DNA of 64,000 nt from Anniella stebbinsi (lineage: Eukaryota; Chordata; Lepidosauria; Squamata; Anniellidae): NCBI GenBank assembly GCA_029215795.1, contig JARDYH010000001.1, positions 351,998,154 through 352,062,153 of the forward strand, given 5' to 3'. The number at the start of each line of letters is the position of its first letter. Position 1 is the stretch's first letter. Below, in pieces: positions 22,560 to 33,099 of this stretch. The notes under the pieces are model-generated. The model saw only the letters and a program-made list of their open reading frames with translations, did not search any database and was not told the DNA's origin. A program made the translations under genes and the position numbers.

Positions 22560-22784
22560 GTAAAAATATCCAGCAGAGCTACATATATAGACTTATCCCA
22601 CGGAGGGGAGAGTGGGATCAAACCCACTGGTCATGCCCCAGTCAGTGTGTTCTCTGCCAGCCCTGCCCCCCAACTGCCAACAACTCTATGTGTGGAAAGA
22701 GCTCCCTTTACAGATGTTTTAGCAAATGAGCAGATGTTAGACAGCAGAGGCAGGAATCCTAGGAAGATATGCAGAGGGAAAGGA

Positions 22785-22940
22785 ATCCTGGAAAGTGGAA
22801 AGTATGCAGTCAAATGAGTACTGCTCCCAAGACACCTTCTGCAACGGTGTGGCAAAGACTTTCTCATATTGTATGGTTGCCACACATTTACAGAAGGTGT
22901 TATGGAAACAGAACTCATTTGACCACATACTTTCCAGGAT
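22785..22940. repeat. 156-bp foldback repeat
   Basis: The left arm ATCCTGGAAAGT...TCAAATGAGTACTG...ACACCTTCTG is complementary to the right arm ending TTTGACCACATACTTTCCAGGAT (22891-22940). The left arm has an extra GGAAAGT. The inner parts (GGTGTGGCAAAG and GTTGCCACACAT) also pair. It is probably a small MITE; no duplication was resolved. Confidence 0.65.
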
Positions 22941-23326
22941 TTTATAAATGTATTTTACCAGTTACACGTTTATAAATGTAACATTCATGACCTATCCCAT
23001 TAAGGGATTTTTGGATAATACTTAAAGTGGTATTCATGTAGAATTTTAGCGCATTGAAAGATCTTTAGTGACGTTATTTCACTATTAGAGGTAGGTCATT
23101 CTGTTTCAGGAGTGGGGTTTGAGAGACAGTGCCATGCTGAGGGCTATTGTGAGATCAGGTCTGACGAGATGTTCAAGGCTGGATTAACCCAGCCCCCCGC
23201 CATTCACTGTCCAATCTCTAGGTGACTAAGTGGAGGGGGGAGATTTTGGCAACTGGCTTGGGTAAAAGGGGTGGGCTAACCAGTGTAGGCAAGGCAGTAG
23301 TGGATTCTCCCTTGTTCTCTGTTGCG

Positions 23327-23410
<84 letters not shown>

Positions 23411-24645
23411 TTAACAATAACAATGGCAATTGCACTATTGTTCCCCAGAGTGCAATAGATGCAGCATCATTCCAGGCCATCATGGGGACAAAATGGCAGC
23501 CACCACACACTAAAAATGAACCCCCACCTATGGGCAGCTACCACTTTTTTGTAGCAGCCACTAATATTTCCCCAGAATGCTTCAGAACAATGCTGTGTCC
23601 AAAGCATTTGGATTCTGTAAGTGTGTTTGGGGAGAGGGCACGTCAGCCAGCAGCCACTAAGAGGAGTTCCATCGTAATCAATAATAAAGTAAAAGAGAGT
23701 GAGAGCCTGCCACTGCCCACATAGCCTTTAGAACGTAAGAAGAGTCATGCTTGATCAGATCAAGCATCCATTTAAAGATTGTCCACATTTAAAAACTGGG
23801 GTACAATTCCAGAAATCACCCCCAGTCTGGGAACACTCCCCCGCACCAAAAATAAATAAATCAGGCACGGGATTAATTCTTCAACATAAATCTGAAAGCT
23901 CACACAGATTACTATTATTCTAGATTTGGCCATACGAGAACTAAAGTATATACTGAATTCATTACATGACTGGGAGCTAACAGAGTTCCTAAAAGTCCTT
24001 GTTTACACAAGAAACATTCACAGATTGTTATCTCAAGATTTTTAAATCATCAATAGCAACCTGGCAAAGGATACTGAGTTTATCACCTTTGTAAACCCAA
24101 ATGATTAATTTCAAGTTGCTTCAGCTACGCCTCCTCCCATGATCTCCTTGAGTCATCCAAAGAGATGGCAACACTGCTACTGTTGAAATGCCTGCTTATC
24201 AAAAGTGGCATGTGAATTATTGGGCTCTCAAGGGGTTGTTAAGTCTATGTTCAATTTGACCTTTGATTCTCTCTTTGAACATATAAACATGATATCATAG
24301 GCTGAAGTGACTTCAGGAGTTGTTATCTAAAGAGGGGGGGAACTAATTATGTAGAGGAGCAACTTAGTCTGCAATTTTATCCATATGTCTCAAAAAACAC
24401 AATGGAAACTATTTTTAAAAATGCATGAATGACATTAGACAAAAACTGTTGCATTGAGCCCCTTGTCTATTAACACCTATGATTCATTGACAATGTTGGC
24501 TGGCATTTAACTTTTTGAATTCTTTGCTTCATTTTAAGTATTTTCATGATAATCTTTATTGTTTCTTTAAATATATTTTTATATTAATATCTTACCTTTC
24601 TTCCATCCAAATTCACTCCTGTCTCTGGGTGGCCACCTTCCCCTG
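22941..24645. other. gene-free stretch with microsatellite and unique block
   Basis: A (CT)n-(CA)n tract spans about 23325-23406. A 35-base stub of the CR1 3' end (GAACGTAAGAAGAGTCATGC) lies at about 23729-23763, antisense. 23460-23650 has GACAAAATGGCAGCC phrases like family J. 24040-24340 is complex and repeat-free, a candidate conserved non-coding block. No gene seen. Confidence 0.35.
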
Positions 24646-25003
24646 ATCACCACACATGGCAAGCCACCAGATAGTCTGCAGGTGCCCGGCAAGCAGCCCA
24701 CGGCATCCTGCTGCTCTGCCAAGCTGCCATTTTGTCTGTTAGACCACTGACACCTGTAATGTTGTGTAAATGGGGCTCTTTATGGCTGCCCTTTGTGCAA
24801 AAGGGCCCTGTACATAAATGAACGAGCCACCATTTCCCACAAAATGGTAACTTGGTGGAGCAGTGGGGACCACCATGCTTGCCCCACTTGGCACATGCCA
24901 AGTCAGGCAAGTGCACGGTTCTACAGACTGGTGTCCAAGGTCTAAGCTGGCAAGAAATCTCCAAGCCTTGAGCCCCGACCAGACACCTGGTACATCCCTA
25001 TTA
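24646..25003. mobile_element. family J element
   Basis: It shares CACCATGCTTGCCC-ACTTGG, TGCC-AAGTC-GGCAA and CATTTTGTG-AAAATGG hairpin words with 27337-27762 and 2325-2915. The right end is GGTACATCCCTA, complement TAGGGATGTACC. The left end is not clearly defined. The 105-codon minus-strand open frame across it is a repeat by-product. Confidence 0.5.
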
Positions 25004-25140
25004 TAGAAGTCAAGGTGGCTACATGTGATTCCCAGAAAGTCTTTCTTTCAAGCAGTGACCATATCCAGATCAGCTTAGCTTCAGTAAGTTAGCTGCCTCA
25101 TGATTCGGACCATGCCCTAGGGTCATATTACTTTTTTTAA

Positions 25141-25630
25141 CATAGAATCATAGAATAGTAGAGTTGGAAGGGGCCTATAAGGCCATCAAGTCCAACCCCC
25201 TGCTCAATGCAAGAATTCACCTTAAAGCATACATTACAGATGGTTGTCCAGTTGCCTCTTGAATGCCTCTAGTGTGGGAGAGCCCACGACCTCCCAGTGA
25301 CGTATCGCTCTAACAGTCAGGAAGTTTTTCCTGATGTCCAGCTGGAATCTGGCTTCCTTTAACTTCAGCCCATTATTTTGTGTCCTCCATTCTGGGTTGA
25401 TCGAGAAGAGATCCTGGCCCTCTTCTGTGTGACAATCTTTCAAGTATTTGAATAGTGCTAGCATGTCAACCCTCAGTCTTCTCTACTCCAGGCTAAACAT
25501 GACTAGTTCTTTCAGTCTCTCCTCATAGGGCTTTGTTTCCAGACCCCTGATCATTCGCATTGCCCTCCTCTAACATGCTCCAGCTTGTCTGCATCCTTCT
25601 TGAAGTGTGGTGCCCAGAACTGAACGCATC
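25141..25630 (-). repeat. CR1 LINE 3' end, antisense
   Basis: It begins with ATAGAATCATAGAATAGTAG, the octamer-like CR1 3' terminus as complement. It runs through AGAGTTGGAAGGGGCCTATA, the ORF2 C-terminal region and GAAGTGTGGTGCCCAGAACTG. This is the classical amniote CR1 3' end. It is 5'-truncated at about 25630. Confidence 0.9.
25234..25464 (-). pseudogene. CR1 ORF2 C-terminal relic
   Basis: The minus-strand reading contains MLALFKYLKDCHTEEGQDLF, then NNGLKLKEARFQLDIRKNFL, then a degraded HWN-LP-EV region and EAFKRQLDNHL. This is the expected order at the end of CR1 ORF2. The section around the WN motif has a short deletion (HWEVVGSP). There is no reverse transcriptase domain, so it is not functional. 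Confidence 0.85.
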
Positions 25631-25754
25631 TATGCCAAGTTCTTAAAACAATTTATTATGTGTGATTAGTTGTAGTCCTTCATAAGAACACGCTTGGCCC
25701 CAATCCAGCAAAGGGGTCGTTTTTGCAGATGTAAGCGCCCACACAATCAACCAG

Positions 25755-26192
25755 TAGAGAAGGACACAATTTCAATTTCAGTTTCTCTGTTTCTCATGTC
25801 TACAATCCTAGGTTCTGTTTGTCTCAAACTATGAGAATTTATCCAGTCTTAACTAGGGAATCTAAGGATTTTTGGGGGGTAAAAGTTCAAATGAAAATTC
25901 TTAAGCATTTTTATGCGCATTTTCCCTAATGCGTGCATTTTTGTATGCATTTTTGCCTAATATACACATTTTTACAAGCAATTTTCCTAATATAATGCAT
26001 TTTAAAATGTTTCCCCTAGAATATGCATTGTCTACATTTTTTTAAAAAAAATTGAGAACTCCATTACAGAATTTGGAAAAAGTGCAAATTTCAAAGGAGA
26101 ACTCAGTTTTGGTTCGCATAGTGGTTTAAAAGTGCGAGTGTAGGTATATTTACATAAAAATATGAACTAAATTAATATCTCTCCTTTCCCTA
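25755..26192 (+). mobile_element. family G non-autonomous element
   Basis: It is bounded by TAGAGAAGGACAC and CTCCTTTCCCTA. The interior CATTTTTACAAGCAATTTTCC, GAGAACTCCATTACAG and AAGTGCAAATTTC match 1023-1464. No duplication could be matched at these ends. Non-coding. Confidence 0.55.
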
Positions 26193-27336
26193 GAGGCTTA
26201 TCTGGATTAGATGCACATCTGAATATGAATTTGCATTCTGTACCATAGGGCTCATTCAGTCCTCATTCAACTGGATGGAGGTACATTTTGAAAGAAATGG
26301 AGATCTTTAGCCTGATTCTGAACTAGAACTGAGTTGAGGACATGTCACTCTGTGTATAAGCCATTGCCGCACATTGGACTTCCAGCTATTTCAACATGTT
26401 GCATTCAGATTTTTTTAAAAAAAAAATAAGAAAGAAAAGAAAAGAAAAAGTCAAAATGTTTTGAGTGTGCTAAATTAACTGTGATCCTGTAGTCTGTTCT
26501 TTGAAATGGCATGTACTGCACATTATTATATAATCACATATTTTAAAAGAAAACACATTTTAAAAAAAAATACATTCCAGACTATTTTTGTTCTTCCCCC
26601 TCCCACCTCTTTCGATTTTGACAGAGACAGTGACAGTCCCTGTAAGCCGTTTTAGAAGTTAGGAGGAAACGGGTTACCAAAAAGAAAAAGAAAAAAAAAC
26701 CCTACATACAACAACCCACCCAAGAAAAACTATCAGTTTAAAGGAACCATGTGGGCTCTGATGAGAAATCGTGTTTCTTAACAATTGGACGAGCAGAAGA
26801 GCTTGCTCTTTGAGATATATTGCTCAAAGTAGCTACATTTCCTGTCCCAAGCAAATGTTTTTGCTTGTTGCATGTTATTAAATTCTCAATGCCCCCAAAA
26901 ACAAGAAATCTAATGGAAAGTCAAAAGTGATGCCGAAGGGCTAATAAAATCTCTCTGGGAAGGCTATGCTTTATACTTCGTTTCTAATGAAAATGAGTTT
27001 GGAGCCCAAGGTTAAGCAACTGTAAAGGCTTGTTAAAGAGGACAAAGTCCGTAAGTGGTGAGCATTTGCACTTTCACTAAACAGGAGAGTTGAAATGTGA
27101 TGCAAAGGATCACCTGGTAGAGTTCCTCAAGTGTATTGTCGTCATGGCTTTTAAAACTTTTAGTGAATTGTTGCTTCTGGAGATGAAGTAGATGGGCGAT
27201 GTAGACGAGTTTTTTTTTGAGATTTTTTTTGCTTTGCAAATCCTGATACAGTCCATCCAGATTCACATCTCCTTCAGAATTCACACTTCTCCGGTTTTTG
27301 CCATGCATTTCTCGAATCAGACCTACCCTGTGAAAG
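26193..27336. other. unique block, candidate conserved non-coding sequence
   Basis: A-rich tracts occur at 26411-26450 and 26553-26572. From about 26600 to 27050 the sequence is complex and non-repetitive (CAACAATTGGACGAGCAGAAG-like words, AAATGTTTTTGCTTGTTGCATG). A 118-codon minus-strand open frame (27033-27389) runs off into the family J element, so it is not one conserved exon. No protein family recognised. Confidence 0.3.
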
Positions 27337-27762
27337 TAGAGATGGGAGAACTCACCATAGTCCAGGGGTGTGTGCTGCGTGCTGGACACCCATCAGCCAC
27401 CTGACCCTGCTTGCTGCATGCCTGGTCCCTCGCCGAGCCACCAATTTGTGTAAAAATGGCAGCTCATCCTTTTTCATAAATGCCCATTTACATGAATAGC
27501 AGCTCAAAGCAGCCATCTTTGCAACATGACAGGCATTATGAAAAGGAAGAGCTATTTGCATAAACGGGCATTTATATATATATAAAAAAGGATGTATAGT
27601 TTTTGCATAAAAATGGCGGCTTGGTTGACCAATGGAGTCCACCATGCTTGCCCGAGTTGGTGAACTCCTAGTCCGGCAAACGCAGCAATCCACTGACTGG
27701 AGGCCAAGCGGGGGAATGTCCGCCATACTCCATCCCCTTTCTAGACTCCCGTAACATCCCTG
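27337..27762. mobile_element. family J element with hAT-like flanks
   Basis: The ends are TAGAGATGGGAGAAC and (complement) CAGGGATGTTACGGG. Flanks TGTGAAAG (27329-27336) and TGCAAAAG (27763-27770) match at 6 of 8 bases. The interior has AAAAATGGCAGC, AAAAATGGCGGC and complementary words. The 164-codon minus-strand open frame across this region is not a recognised protein. Confidence 0.55.
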
Positions 27763-28045
27763 TGCAAAAGGTCTTCTGAATTTTAATCCACACCAGATCA
27801 GATCAGTCTTCAGGAGCATTTTTGGCTCCCTCTCCAAAATAGTCAACTTGCTTTATTTTGCAGTTGAACACCTTTACATTTCCCTTGCCAAAGTCACATC
27901 GTTGTTGGCCAGGCTCTACCTGCAAACACTCTACACATATATTCCTCAATTCCCCGACCAGGCTGGGGCAAAGGAGTGCACAGTCGCACAGAAACCTTGA
28001 GATGACACACCAGTGCACCTGACCAGTCCTCAGAGGAAGGAGTCA

Positions 28046-28206
28046 CACTCCCATTTATCCCCACAACAAGCTCAGTTAGGTTGAGAGACAGTGACTTGCC
28101 CAGGGCTACCTAGAGATCTTTATGGCTAAGTAGGAATTTAAACTCAGGTGGGCTTTTTTTTCTGGTCCAAATTCAGTGTTCCATTCACTACACTACTTGC
28201 TGTAGT
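28046..28206 (-). repeat. MIR-type SINE
   Basis: The order CATTTATCCCCACAACAAGC, GTGACTTGCCCAGGGCTACC, TGGCTAAGTAGGAATTTAAA, CTCAGGTGGGC and TTCCATTCACTACACTACTT matches the complement of the MIR core SINE. MIR is an ancient tRNA-derived retroposon shared by amniotes and depends on L2 for movement. The preceding 27763-28045 is unrecognised. Confidence 0.8.
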
Positions 28207-28662
28207 TCCTGAGCAGGGCTGGCATTGAGGGTAGTCAGGGTTGGCACTTGCCATGGGTTCTTCTTACCCCAGTAGGGGCACACGGACAAGAACCCCTTGG
28301 ACTTACTCTTCCCTCCATTGCAATCTGCTTGTTTACCTGCCTCTCACTCTGGCCCAGCCAATGCTGGCCATGAGAGAGGAGCAGTGAATGCCACTGCCAG
28401 CTCACTCGCTGCCTCTCTACCCATCAAGAAAGAAAGCAGGTAGCAAAGATGATGAAGAGGAAGAAGAGCAATAGCACCTGGTGATACTGGTGGTGAGAGG
28501 CAGACGCACTGAAGGAGGGGCCATTGCGGATATTTTGCTCAAAGGCCCTCAAAAACCTGGGCAGCCACTATTCCTGAGAATGCTGCATAGTATATCGCAA
28601 TACTGAGGTGGCCATATTAACCACATGAGCATAGTTTCATCACTCCACCACAGTCCTCCTAA

Positions 28663-28848
28663 GGGGAGAAGCCATAGCTCAGAGGTAGTGCACATATGTT
28701 GTATGCAGAAGGTCTTGGATTCAATCCCTGGCATCTCCAGGCAGGGCTAGAAAAACTCCTCCCTGAAATCCTGGAGAGCTATTGCTGCCAGTCACTGTTG
28801 ACAATATTGGGCTAGATGGACCAATGGCCTGACTCAGTATTAGGAAAG
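28663..28848 (+). repeat. tRNA-derived SINE, near full length
   Basis: The A-box region CCATAGCTCAGAGGTAGTGC and the B-box GGATTCAATCC are correctly spaced. GCATCTCCAGGCAGGGCTAG, CTGGAGAGCTATTGCTGCC and GGGCTAGATGGACCAATGGC follow in the order expected. It shares this architecture with 993-1620. It is not a tRNA gene: the acceptor stem does not close and it runs straight into the SINE body. Confidence 0.8.
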
Positions 28849-29429
28849 GTGTCCACCCACCCACCCCTCCCGCCACTGGCGGCATTTCCACCACCGCCCC
28901 GCCTGTTATGCAAGGAATTCAAATCGTGACTCACCATATACCTTTTAAAGATCATTGCCACATCCTTTTAAACAAATGAGTTGTAATTAGACTCATCTTA
29001 TACGTGAAGAGTCTGTGTTTTCACTTACACAGTCATACACAACAAAGTGTTTCCTGTAAAAAAAAAAACCATGAACCTTGTTAAAAAAAGAAGTTATCCT
29101 CCCACATGGTTTGTTTTAAAAATATCTTTAAATACTATTAAAGAACAATCATTGTGTACATTTATTTCATGTGAGTGGGAAGCAGGAACTGTCAATGTTT
29201 CATATTCTTCCTGCAACTGTAACAAAGGTACAGACAACAGCAGTAATAACATAACAAAACAGTACATTTGCCTTTCATACTGTCTTCTCCAATTAAACCT
29301 CCAACAGCTAAGCACCTTTTTTTGTGGACAACTGCAAGCACTGCTCCTGGAATTCCTCCACCACCACCACCACCTATGGACATGGTTTCGTGTGGTAGAG
29401 CCAAAGTGGAGGAAACCGGTCCCCCAAAT
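28849..29429. other. gene-free stretch, nothing recognised
   Basis: C-rich start (CCACCCACCCACCCC near 28853), then AT-rich DNA. A 128-codon plus-strand open frame (29047-29433) uses the AAAA and CAC runs and matches no family I know. Treated as chance. Confidence 0.35.
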
Positions 29430-29936
29430 GTAGTAGAATCATAGAATAGTCGAGTTGGAAAGGGCCTATGAGTCCATTGACTCCCAACCCTTGCTCATTG
29501 CAGGAAACCACCTTAAAGCATATCTGACAGATGGCTGTGCGATTGCATCTTGAAGCCCTCTGGTGTGGGAGAGCCCATGACCTCCCTAGGCAATTGGTTC
29601 CATTGTCGTACTGCTCTAACAGTCAGGAAGGCTTCCTGTAACTTCAGCCCATTATTCCGTGTCCTGCACTCTGGGATGATCGAGAAGAGGTCCTGGCCCT
29701 CCTCTGTGTGACAACCTTTCAAGTATTTGAAGAGTGCTATCATGTCTCCCCCCAGTCTTCTCTTCTCCAGGTTAAACATGCCCAGTTATTTCAGTCTCAG
29801 CTCATAGGGCTTTGTTTCCAGACCCCTGATCATCCTCGTTGCCCTCCTCTGAACACGCTCCAGCTTGTCTGCATCCTTCTAGAAGTGTGGTACCCAGAAC
29901 TGCATGCAATACTCAAGATGAGGCCTAACTAGGGGT
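29430..29936 (-). repeat. CR1 LINE 3' end, antisense
   Basis: GTAGAATCATAGAATAGTCG, AGTTGGAAAGGGCCTATGAG, then the ORF2 tail and CTAGAAGTGTGGTACCCAGA to CAATACTCAAGATGAGGCC. It is the same subfamily as 25141-25630 and 55543-56287, and extends slightly further 5'. Confidence 0.9.
29513..29779 (-). pseudogene. CR1 ORF2 C-terminal relic
   Basis: The minus-strand reading shows RRLGGDMIALFKYLKGCHTE, EGQDLFSI, NNGLKLQE, FLTVRAVRQWNQLPREVMGS and a GFKMQSHSHL tail. The WNQLPREV motif is intact here. About 15 residues (the RFRLDIRKNF-type segment) are deleted between LQEA and FLTV. Non-functional without the upstream domains. Confidence 0.85.
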
Positions 29937-29989
29937 AGAGTCCCACAACAATACAGTAATAGAGCTGCAGATGAGTAATGCACTTGTGA

Positions 29990-30570
29990 TGGTGAGAAAG
30001 TGAGTACAATGCTTATTGTGGAATCATTGCATTTCATCTCTCTTATAACTCAGACTATTCTCTCTGTGTCCCAGTTTAAATTTAGCCTGGGTGCAAATTG
30101 GGGAAGAACCATTTCCCAGCTGTACTGGCTGCCAATCCATGTCCAATTCAAAGTGCTGGTATTAACATTCAAAGCCCTAAACAGCTTGGGGAAAGGTTAT
30201 CTGAAGGATTGCCTCCCTTCTCCATGAGCCCATTCCAAAGGAAGTGAGGCAGGTGGTTATCAGGAAAAAGACCCTTTCTGCTTTGGCATCCTGGTTGTAG
30301 AATGAGCTCCCTAGAGAGGTTCATTTTATTTTCTGAGTATTTTAGTGTTTAGCATCCTAGGCTTTTAGTTCTGCTGTTTAAAATCTGTATTTTACATCTG
30401 TATTTTAAATCTCTGTGTTGCTGCTCAGTTTTATTATGGTTGCACTTTTTGATTGTGGTTTTAAGCTTCCAAATTTCATATTGTACACCGTACCTTGTGG
30501 CTTTAATTTTTGTAAACTGCCCAGAAAGCTTTGGCTATTAGGCAGTATAGAAATGAAATAAATAAGTGCC
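29990..30570 (+). repeat. L2-clade LINE 3' end
   Basis: The plus strand reads LYWLPIHVQFKVLVLTFKAL followed by NSLGKGYLKDCLP at about 30120-30217, the conserved C-terminal block of L2-type reverse-transcriptase ORFs. It continues through GAATGAGCTCCCTAGAGAGG, long AT-rich 3' sequence and the terminal AACTGCCCAGAAAGCTTTGG, AGTATAGAAATG and (AAAT)n tail. It is 5'-truncated, so only the protein tail and 3' end remain. Confidence 0.8.
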
Positions 30571-30926
30571 CACACTGCCAGTTTAAGCCTCCAGTGCATA
30601 TCCCTGGCTCGGAGGCTGGCAGCCATCCAATGCAGAGTCTCTGTGCGCCTCCTGCTCTACATTTTAGCTAGATGGGCTTTTTTGTCCATCTAACTGGGCC
30701 TCTGTGGAGTGGGAAGGAAAAGGCTGGGGAGGCTTGGAGATATGGCAAAATCCAGCCTCCCCAGTCACCTCCTTTCTCTCTTCTCTGCGATGGCCTTTGC
30801 AAACTTGGAGAAGCAGCCGGTGTGGTTCTCTCTGTGCTGGCTGTGGTGGGAGAGGACAAGGAGCTCAGATTCTTAGCTCTGAGGTCAAAGCCCTGACCTC
30901 AGATCCAGGAATCTGAACTATTCTAT
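30571..30926. other. gene-free stretch, nothing recognised
   Basis: Moderately GC-rich. It ends with a small inverted pair near 30870-30905 (AGCTCTGAGGTCAAAG and CTGACCTCAGATC). No family or gene recognised. Confidence 0.4.
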
Positions 30927-31654
30927 TGGGGCTGTGCATGCCCCACCCCCGATTCACCCCCCCACCCCCTGATTCACCCCCCGATTTGCTTCGGGGTGTT
31001 TCGGGGGTTGCCCGCCTCACCTCGGTGTTGAAGCTGAGATGAGATTCCCCCCCTAGGTGACTTGGCCTTGCAGGTACCTGGATGACAGCTGTGCAGCCAG
31101 CACCCAATGAAGCCGGTAGCAAGGGCAGAGTCCCTACCTTGCCCCCCGACCCAGAGCCACTGCCACCGGGACTTTCTCACCACCATCGCCGCCATCTGCC
31201 GCCGCATCACCGCTGCTAGCCACTATTGCCACCTACACCATCGCTGCCCATTGCTGCTGCCGCATCACTGCCGCCAGCCACCATTGGCACTTGCCGCCAT
31301 TGCTGCCTTCTGCTGGCCATAGTTTGTGACCATAGATGTACTACAGAGGCCATGCAATATCACGGTCTGGTTCGAAGGAGCGCGGACTATGTGGTGGCAG
31401 GCAGCAATGACAGTGGCGGAGGCAGCAGCAATGCAGCAGGCAGTGATGCGGTGGCAGGTGGCAACAGTGGCAGGCAGCAATGGTGGCAGCAGGTGAGCAG
31501 GAAGAGGGAGGTGAGCCTTGCGTCAGGCCCAGCACCACTCCAAAGTGGCCCAAGGTGCCCCGAAGCTTCGGTACCGATCTGCTTCGGGGCGCCTTGGGCT
31601 GACCCAGAACCATCTCGGTTTTGAGAATTCAGCCTGAGGCGGTGCACAGCCCTA
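30927..31654. mobile_element. GC-rich hAT-like element, copy 1
   Basis: The ends are TGGGGCTGTGCATG and (complement) TAGGGCTGTGCACC. Flanks TATTCTAT (30919-30926) and TATTCTGT (31655-31662) match at 7 of 8 bases, so an 8-bp hAT-type duplication is well supported. The inside has subterminal CCCCGATTCACC words, CTTCGGGG words, and a (GCCGCC/ATTGCTGCC)-like trinucleotide-rich minisatellite around 31170-31320 and 31390-31500. It shares end sequence and TTTGCTTCGGGG with 39446-40018. The many overlapping open frames reflect GC-rich simple repetition. Confidence 0.75.
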
Positions 31655-31714
31655 TATTCTGTAGCTCCACAGACTTTGTCTAGGGGCCATAGGATTGCTC
31701 CCTCACTGGTTAAA

Positions 31715-31851
31715 CAGAGAGATGGGCAGCTTGTGGCTCTCCATTTGTTTGGCCTACCAGTCCTCTCACCCCTCACAATTGGCTATGCTGGCTAAGGCTG
31801 GTGGGAGTTTTAAGCCAAAGCACTTGGAGGGTCACAAGTTGCCCACCTCTG
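31715..31851. mobile_element. short hAT MITE
   Basis: The left end is CAGAGAGATGGGCAGCTTGT and the right end as complement is CAGAGGTGGGCAACTTGTGA, strong inverted termini. The interior TTGGCTATGCTGGCTAAGGC and GGTGGGAGTTTTAAG match 17176-17311. Flanks TGGTTAAA and GTTTAAC are similar but cannot be aligned unambiguously because the ends overlap CTG. Confidence 0.65.
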
Positions 31852-32014
31852 GTTTAACAAAACATCAAGCATGGCTGACCTAAGATATTTTGTTGCCTTA
31901 AATGAAGGACAAGATACTCCCCTCCCAATTCCATGTACAAGAGCCAATAAGTTGGCAGTTGAATCTTACTTCATCAGAGTATTCTCCATTGTACCTGAGT
32001 GTATCAGGTCATGT

Positions 32015-32475
32015 GGCATTCGTTTTATTACATTATACCTCACCTTTCCACTAAAACTAGTGCTCAAGGTGACCAAGAATAAAATAAAAACAATATGAAA
32101 TTATAACTAGAATATAACTACATCCATTAAAAAACAAGGAGGAGGAGGAGGAGGAGGAGGAGGAGGAGGAGGAGGAATGAACAGCACCCATCAGATTGAA
32201 ACTTACCTCAATGACAAATCAGGCTAAAAAATAAATGCTTGTTGGATCAAAAACATATTTTCTTGGCAGCAGAAGGTCAACAGAGTTGGAGCCAGCCTTG
32301 CTTCCCTTGGCCAGAAGCGTTAGCTAGGCCTTCTCTCACATTCCTGTCAAACACACCACTCACTGGTAGTTGCTGGATAGAGAGCAGGACCTCTACTGAG
32401 GATCTTAAAAGTCTAGGCAGGGTCCTATGGGCATGCACAGCTATTCTTTCCAACACCTCCCTACCCCTTAGCATC
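32015..32475 (-). repeat. L2-like LINE 3' region with (AGG)n tract
   Basis: It starts with the complement of a LINE tail (CGTTTTATTACATTATACCT). The body includes AGCAGGACCTCTACTGAGGA, TCTTAAAAGTCTAGGCAGGG, which I associate with squamate L2-like 3' untranslated sequence. An (AGG)n microsatellite spans 32138-32175. Non-coding. Confidence 0.5.
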
Positions 32476-33068
32476 TGACACCAGAGGTGGCCACCTTGCT
32501 CAGCCTAAAGGTAGGGAAGGCCCTGAAAATGGTGCAGGCCCCAGTTCTGTTCTTACCATCATCTCAAAGCATTTGGGCAGCCTAGGCAAGGTGGGACCAA
32601 GATATCCCCACATGAACTGGGATTATGCCCAAAGACTCATTTTCTGCCATTACAGAAGATTCTGGCACATACTCTCAGTTTAAGCAAGAACCCAGACATG
32701 TGTGGTGGTTACTCCTTGAATTGTGTCATGCTAGAGAGCTGCCAGAGCTTGTCCTCAGCTAATTTGTAGTCTAGTAGAAATTCTAATGCTTCTGGGGATT
32801 TCTGAAAGGCCTTTGAAACCATTTAATCAAAACAGTGGAAACCAACCAGGGAAGAGAAATTATTTTAAGGACATCCTAATTCTATTATCAGGTATCATCT
32901 GGTTGTTAATGATACTTCAAAGTTACACCCTGCCTGAATTTTGTAGAGTGCTCCAGAGGAAAAAATGAGTGGAATATCCAAAGACTTAATTCCTCCATTA
33001 ATGAGTACTTCACCTTGGCCTGTTTGAACTTGGGCTATATGACCAGTATTCAATTTTCAATAACAGCC

Positions 33069-33099
<31 letters not shown>

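Noticed and set aside
27352..27846. 164-codon minus-strand open frame as a gene
   Set aside because: It lies largely across the family J element and its flank.
28671..28745. Possible tRNA gene
   Set aside because: A- and B-boxes are present but no cloverleaf closes, and the sequence continues into a SINE body shared with 993-1620.
31715..31851. TGGTTAAA/TGGTTTAA as an 8-bp duplication
   Set aside because: It requires ending the element before its CTCTG terminus; the overlap makes the register ambiguous.
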